DNA of 64,000 bases from Silurus meridionalis (Eukaryota > Chordata > Actinopteri > Siluriformes > Siluridae), in contig NC_060893.1 in assembly GCF_014805685.1 (NCBI RefSeq), forward strand, positions 14,981,773-15,045,772, read 5' to 3'. Position 1 is the stretch's first letter. Each line of letters starts with the position of its first letter. The translations under genes and the position numbers were made by a program. The notes under the pieces are model-generated. The model was given only the letters and a program-made list of their open reading frames with translations, was not told the DNA's origin and searched no databases. This document shows, piece after piece, positions 15,101-64,000 of the stretch.

Positions 15101-16591
15101 GACAAAATTCAGCACATACTGGGGAAAGTCCCATCACTGGACTGTGGGAATGGATCTGTCTATATCACAGCTGTATGATTTAAGTAAATGGTAGAACACT
15201 AGTGTTTATGAGAAACCCACAGAACTGAGCTGTTTTTAGAGGAAGTAGAGGTCACTGCTTTGTATAAGTAGGTGTTAGCTAAGATTATACTCTGGAGAAA
15301 CAATATGGAGGCAGGCGGGTTCATCTGATTTATGACCCTGTGTTTGGTTATAGTGTCCATGTGAAAATAATAAAAACATGTTTGGCAAACAAGACTCTTA
15401 TGAGTTTGCTTGGGTTCAGTCCATGTTACATAAACCATACAATTGTGTGGCAATTGCTTATACAAATGAACACTGTTCCGTTCAGTTCTTCTCAGCTTAC
15501 CATGATGTTGAAATGCTGTGATCTCATTATTTGGAGCAAATAGGACTGGTTGCTTAAAAGCAATATCATTTTTATAATCTTTCAGTTTACGTTATGTAGA
15601 AAACCACACACTGAGCGAGCTGTTTTGCCCTGTTTTCTTTCTCTACTAATCCTGCATAGATTTTTGCTTGTGTGAATTAAGATCAAGTCACCTGGAACTT
15701 TATAATAAAAAAAGGTATTACACTGCACCATTACTATTAGGTTACCACTGAGGCGGTATCTTAAAGAGGCCTTTTATTCGTTGTTGGAAGGTTTTACGAG
15801 CCACACAGAAATATCCGAAACATGCCAAAGACATTCCCCCCCACACATAAAAACCTTTTCCATCTTCCAATCTTTACTATATTTCTCGAAACAGAAATGG
15901 TTGTGTACATCATAGATCCATTTTCTGTATTTACACTTTCATACACCTGATTCATTTTGAATTTGATTTAAACTAGTGAAAAATTGTACTGAAACTTTTC
16001 CCAAATGCGGCTCCATTTGCATTAAAACACGACCATGGCAACGCTGTTTTTATTGTACACGTAATATATAAAGTAAAACAACTGTCAGAAAATAACCTTT
16101 TTTTTTCTCCCGTGTGAAAAAGAAAAGAAACGAAAACATACAAATATCGTTAGCTTGTAGATAATTATTGAACCTGAAATTTCAGTTAAAGGACACGTTT
16201 GTGTTTTATTTTATCAGTTTGTTTCATCAGTTCAGTGTTCCACTGCCAAATCAGAACTGGCTCATCTCAGTTCCAGTGAAATTGCACACAGCTCATGATA
16301 ACTAAAAACTTGTCTAGACTGGTTGCACCCTATTTTCTTCCATTCAGAGCCTTTATGAAAGAGACAATAAAACATAGTTTATGCATTTGGCAATAAAGGC
16401 AATGACTGCATTACTCACTGTGTATAAATCCAGCAGTAAAAGTTAATGGCACTGGTGTACGGTTGGGGATTATGAAGAAAGAGTGTGGCACTACACTAAA
16501 TAAATCTCATGTAGGTCAGCCATATTTTGCATCATAAATGAATGAAGTAAATGTATGCACTTATAATTTCCCTTTATTTGTTTCTCTGTAG

Positions 16592-35389
<18,798 letters not shown>

Positions 35390-35940
35390 GAGGACAGCGA
35401 GGAGCACAGAAATGAAGAACTACAGCACGTTATCATCGACAGAGACGAAAAAAACAACAGATAGACATGATAAAGAGTTATGATTGGGAAAAGAAGTCAG
35501 AATGAGGAGCTGAATGTGAAGTAGGAAAGACTGAGATACTGCAGCTGATGGATGTGGACAGAGACATTGGGAGCTTGTAATAATGGACAATGTGAGACAA
35601 TGTACAATGTACAAATGTGTAAAATGTGTAATACTACATACTGAATGCAGTTGCATTCTTGTAGTAAAAGCTATCCAAAACTATTTAGGAATCCCTCAGC
35701 GGCCAGACGTTTTCCCTTTATCCTTTTACAAAGCATCATTGTTGTCGAGTCTTCGTGGTAGGACTTGTACCGGGCCAAATGGAGTAGAAGAGTTTTTATA
35801 AGCTAAATTGCAGCAGGTAAAACTTGTATTGGAACAAAAGAGTGGACCTTTTCTATTTAAAAAATGTGAGTTTATTTAAGTTGCCTTTTTATTGTTCTTT
35901 ATGCCAAACAAATAAAAATAATATAAAACCAAATGTATTT
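35390..35940 (+). other. abtb2: abtb2 3' UTR with polyadenylation signal
   Basis: About 550 nt after the stop without coding character. A canonical AATAAA lies at 35911-35916 in an A/T-rich context, so cleavage is likely near 35930-35945. The end point is inferred. Confidence 0.7.
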
Positions 35941-36186
35941 TTTTGAACCTGGGAAAATATTTGACCTGTACAAAGACTACAAGATATACGAAGGGGCAAA
36001 GCCGGGGGGTAAAAAGAGATTTATGAGCTCTAATTCATTTATGCATACTTACAATGTTAAAACATTTAATTATTTCAATTAATCTGTTGCCATAAAGAGT
36101 TTTTGATATTAATATGATCTGTGTTTTCTTTTTCAGTTTTATTTATCTAAGTATCTGTTTAGTTATCTTCTGTAACCACAGTGGAA

Positions 36187-36310
36187 CCCATACACACACA
36201 TTTACACACTCATTCACACCTGGAGATAATCCATGTACATCTGGTAGGCATTTTGGGTAGAAGCTCTGTGAAGGTTACTAGTTAGTGGAAGCTTAGTGCT
36301 TTAAATCCCA
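36187..36310 (-). mobile_element. Possible old HE1/DANA-like SINE fragment
   Basis: It starts with TTTACACACTCATTCACACC, close to the tail block of the 24515 copy (TTTACACACTTATTCACACC), and continues with degenerate matches. Low confidence because most of the body is diverged. Confidence 0.35.
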
Positions 36311-37310
36311 GTATAGTCAAAGTCCTGGGCCCTGGAGTTAGAACAAGTGCATTGTAAATCTGGATCTGCCATAAGCTGTAAATGATGTTAGAAACTAAGG
36401 GGAAGTTGTTCCAGTGCACTGCATTAGGGGTATTGTAGTTGTGTATAGTGGGGTTGTGCCTGTGCTTTTTAATGTTTTTTTATTTTAAGTATTCCAGCCA
36501 TTTTTCTATTGTTTTGTTTTTTGGAACAAAATATCACCGTTTCAGCAGCAGTCTTATCTTCTCATCACAAAGAGAGAAATGACTAAAAAACATGCCATTT
36601 GCCTCAGTGTGGCAGAAAGTTTAGTGCTGATGCTGAACACTAACATGTTAACACTAATGTGTCAGAGAGCATGCTCTCTCTCCCTCAACACAGAAATAAA
36701 ACAGAGGGTTTTGTGAAATGATTCTATCAAAACTGTTTACTGCACACGTCTGCAGCCTCACTTACAAAATCCTCCATTAAACTCAGCAGTGCCACAGATC
36801 CTCAACTGCACACTTATTCCTTATTACACCTTCACATATATTCTGTCTCAATTTTTAAGTTCATCATGACTTTGAAGGATGGAAAAGCATGTTTAGAAAA
36901 GAACTATATTATTGATATTACTCGAGCAAAAATAAGCAACTCAACTTTAATTTACTCGTGTACTAACATCAGTTTATGACCTGTTATGTAATGACGTGTC
37001 CCATGTTGTGGCCTATAATAATGTAGAGCATCCACCGATCAGCTGTTCCTTTAGAAAATATCTTTCAAATCAGTGCATTGATATAAATATCTGTAGTTTT
37101 ACACAGTAAAAGCCTGATCATTTTGCTATAAAGCATCATAGTGTGATGAAGGTAATGTGTAATAATATAAATTAAAATGAAGATACACGTAGTAAAGTGA
37201 GCTTAAAACAACATCTTACCTTCTCTCACCTCAGGAGCCAGAGACGAGAGGGACACTAAATATTGACACAGCAAAAATCAACAACAGTCTCGAGAAAGTG
37301 TAAATGTATA

Positions 37311-37401
37311 TACACACACACACACACACACAATACCTCCACACACAAACACACTTAAGCACACATTCACACGTACACACGAACAGAAGTACAAACTTCA
37401 G

Positions 37402-37453
<52 letters not shown>

Positions 37454-37480
37454 GACACACACACACACACACACACAAGG
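37311..37480. repeat. CA / TC / CA microsatellite cluster
   Basis: (CA)n at 37311-37331, degenerate CA to 37380, (TC)n at 37411-37434, then (CA)n to about 37478, near the probable end of the brsk2 transcript. Confidence 0.95.
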
Positions 37481-37509
37481 CTGCAGATGTTCCTAAATAA
37501 GTGAATAAG

Positions 37510-39618
37510 TTTATTGTTTCATTAGGTTTTTTCCCTCTTGTTCTAAAGTTGCTCACAGTTATATTACAGCTTCATTTTCATTCCTGCTCTGTGTTTATAG
37601 TCTGAAGTCACATGATCAGTTAAAGTCTACTGTATAAAATAGGTTGATTAACAACAGGGTATTGCTTCATTTTAGTTTTTGTCAAAAAACTCTTCCCATG
37701 TCTGTAAACTAGGATTTTTGAAACTGATGCTATATCTTTTTCCTCAGAAGTAAATGATACAGACCAGAGGAAGCGTTTCAAAACTCAGTGCACTAAAGGC
37801 TCATGAAAGAGAGAAAGGACACAAAACAGCGGCTAGATTAACAGCGAAAAAGAAGGGCGGGAATGCTTTTTTATCTCAAGTAACACAGAGGAAAGCAGTA
37901 AGGGGTAGGAAAAGGGGTTTTTAACAATTACACTAGCGCCATGCAAAGGAAAGCCGATGTCTGGCATGCACACAGCAATACAAGTTAAAAGCGAAGAAGA
38001 AAGAGCAGGTACCAATCACCTCCTTCAGATGAGAAAGTGACAGCCGTCTATTTACAAGAGAACTGACTCAAGAGGAGCGAGGTTTTTTTTTTTTTTTTGT
38101 CTTAATCCATTGCACACACACAATGAAACTGACAAATATCAAGATGCTCATTCCCTCCCCAAAGAGGCTAGCCTACATTCTTAACTGGTAAATTATCCTT
38201 TTTTTTTTTTAAACATATACTACATTTGTATCATCATTCAAAGCTAGAAAAACAAAACAAAAATAAAAGAAATATATAATTAATTTACATGTAAATCTCT
38301 TAAATCAAGACATGAGAAAAATCTTTTTTTTTTGTCAAACAAACAAATCTGCGTTGCATCAGGACGTACAAACATTCAAGGATGTAAATAAATAACATTC
38401 AATTATTTTGACTCCCCCTGTTTTCATAAGTTAGTGTTACACATACGCAATGGATCATTCAGATGAATAAATACAGAAAAAATACAAAAATATTCACAAT
38501 GTATTCAACACTTTTGTCCTTAATTCTACTGCTGGTAGTCGTGAAATGAGATCATAAATCATATGCTGAATGATAACAGAACTCTAGATTCAGTGCAGCA
38601 GCTACTCGAAACGAATGTTTCATAAATTAGGCAATGATAAAACAAGATAAAATATGTATATATGTATATATAAATACTGTGTGGCAGCACAAAATTCAGT
38701 CAGAATCTACAACGTAAATAAACAGTAGTAATAACATCTAGGCATTTTGTTATACAGAAGAAGATTGTTGGTCTGTACAATGGGAATGATTTATTTGGAA
38801 AAGTTCATGAACCAGCAGCCCATTACTCTTTGCATGACCCCAATAATCCCCCTTTCCCACCAACATAAAATAAGCTTATAAGTCCTTTTTGCAGCAGAGC
38901 TTTTAGATCAAAACCAACTCAATGGAAATAAAATCAACACTGAAAATGACAATACAATCTGTGATGAGTTTTATCCCGATGGGACAAACTATACATCTTC
39001 TTCCTTTCTATTTCTCACACTGTTCTTTGTGAGTCCATTCCAGAGTTGTGCATGTCTGTAATTGTGTGTGTGTGTGTGTGTGTGTGGGGGGTGCAGCAAG
39101 CTGAAGACGTATAAAGTTCCTTGTACGTCGGAGTGTGTAAGGTCACATGAGGAGAAGGTGGACATTGGGCTGGATGTTGGTGTTGGTGTGTCAGTATGTT
39201 TTCCCTCAAGGATCACAAAGTCATTGGAGAGAGGTAAAAGAAGGTGAGGATGAAGGATGATGCGTCTGGTTTTTCATCGTTATGAACGATGCCCTCCGTC
39301 ATAGAACGTGGGTGGAGCAGGGGAGCGGGGTGTTAATAGCTTTTCTGGATAATTCCTGGTAGTAAAAACAAGTCATCACACAGGTGAGGAAAAGTGGACA
39401 CAAAAGAAACTTAAAAAAGAAAGAAAAAGAAAAAGATGAAAGTCTGTCACAAATGATGACAATGGAGACAGGTCTAGGAAATGGTATGGAGGAAGAGTGT
39501 GTCTACATGTGCTCATTTTATACAGTCAACCATTCAAAAGTCTATTGGAGAAGATTATTTGCATCACAGCTGACCGTTTGTATGTCAGTGAGTAGGACTG
39601 TATTATTTCTACAGGTCT
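37510..39618 (-). other. brsk2: Probable brsk2 3' UTR
   Basis: The - strand downstream of the TAG has no coding signal. AATAAA hexamers on the - strand occur at 38790-38795 and 37510-37515, so the 3' UTR could be about 0.8 or 2.1 kb. Which site is used cannot be told. The stretch is A/T-rich with poly-T runs and a short (TG)n at 39064-39085. Confidence 0.4.
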
Positions 39619-63478
<23,860 letters not shown>

Positions 63479-64000
63479 CTGATGAATAAAAATGTAAAAG
63501 GAAAAAAAAAGACCAACATGACCAAACAACAAGACCAAAACATGTTTTAACTGCTTCTGACACTGTTCGTATATTTACAACAGAAGACAGAATCAGAGAT
63601 GTATTGGCAAGGAAAGTCTATTTGTTTTGGACAGAGTGACCTAGAATCATATTTCCTTCTCCTACAGCCTGATTTTAGTACACACTCCATCTCTGAGATT
63701 ATCTATATGATATAATAAGCATAGATACACACACACACACAATATATATATATATATCTTGACATCGACAAGCACAAAACAGCACAAAAATGGGACATTG
63801 GCGAACAAAAAGCATGAAGCTTCTCAATATAGAATGTGAGTGCCTCAGAGGAATAGATGTGAAGAGGTAAATAGTGGTACTAGAGGCAAGGGAAATAACA
63901 GTAGCACTGCTCCAATGGCCATCATAATGTAACTGCAGTTTGACAAATGACTTGTGCAAAGGACAAGTAGTGTGTAGGTGATGGCATGTATCCATGTGTG
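63479..64000 (-). other. brsk2: brsk2 intron, runs off the window
   Basis: Non-coding, with a short (CA)n-(TA)n at 63727-63757. The exons for the kinase and UBA domains must lie to the right of the window. Confidence 0.7.

Larger units (their letters stand above)
1..16591 (+). other. abtb2: abtb2 intron upstream of exon w1
   Basis: No exon could be recognised in this 16.6 kb. It probably lies in the large intron after the N-terminal coding exon. Identifiable content is a truncated hAT element (1132-1880), a Tigger-like MITE (1980-2110) and a short palindrome (9120-9147). Elsewhere I see only A/T-rich unique sequence; conserved enhancers may exist but cannot be recognised by eye. Confidence 0.7.
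35941..37509. other. Intergenic gap between convergent genes
   Basis: The space between the two gene ends. No ORF of note. It contains a possible old HE1/DANA-like SINE fragment at about 36187-36310 and the start of a cluster of CA/TC microsatellites at 37311-37480. Confidence 0.6.

Overview
This is vertebrate nuclear DNA, most likely from a ray-finned (teleost) fish. It is AT-rich with long dinucleotide microsatellites. Its repeats are of kinds common in teleosts: Tc1/mariner-like, hAT-like and pogo/Tigger-like DNA elements, an RTE-type LINE, a Rex1/L2-type LINE, a tRNA-Glu SINE and HE1/DANA-like SINE pieces. The two genes have many short exons with GT-AG introns. The exact species cannot be read from the window; an ostariophysan such as a catfish is only a guess.

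Two genes lie tail to tail. On the + strand, positions 1-35940 hold the 3' part of abtb2 (ankyrin repeat and BTB/POZ domain protein 2). Sixteen coding exons from 16592 to 35389 encode about 727 residues with four ankyrin-type repeats and a C-terminal BTB domain. The large first coding exon is upstream of the window, so 1-16591 reads as intron. On the - strand, positions 63478 down to 39619 hold the 3' part of brsk2 (SAD/BRSK brain-selective Ser/Thr kinase). Nine constitutive-looking exons plus one 66-nt cassette exon cover the region after the kinase and UBA domains: the Pro/Ser-rich linker, the C-terminal KA1/AIS-type domain with a KEN motif, and the C-terminal tail. The kinase domain lies beyond 64000. 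All exon junctions listed keep frame, which I checked phase by phase.

Layout: 1-16.6 kb abtb2 intron with a truncated hAT element and a Tigger-like MITE; 16.6-29 kb three widely spaced abtb2 exons; 29.0-35.4 kb a compact cluster of the remaining abtb2 exons; 35.4-39.6 kb both 3' UTRs and a short intergenic gap; 39.6-63.5 kb brsk2 exons separated by repeat-rich introns. The largest repeat structure is at 44.6-47.35 kb, where a fish repeat inserted in a TTA microsatellite contains about three tandem 758-760-bp units.

The observations most worth checking are: a displaced copy of a BTB-domain exon in an upstream abtb2 intron; a 145-codon in-frame 5' extension of the brsk2 Pro/Ser-rich exon that resembles the BRSK1 linker; a brsk2 exon enclosed by complementary (GT)n and (CA)n tracts that could fold into one hairpin; the brsk2 cassette exon; and a LINE/SINE pair sharing a 3' tail. 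I found no evidence of a wholly unknown gene system.
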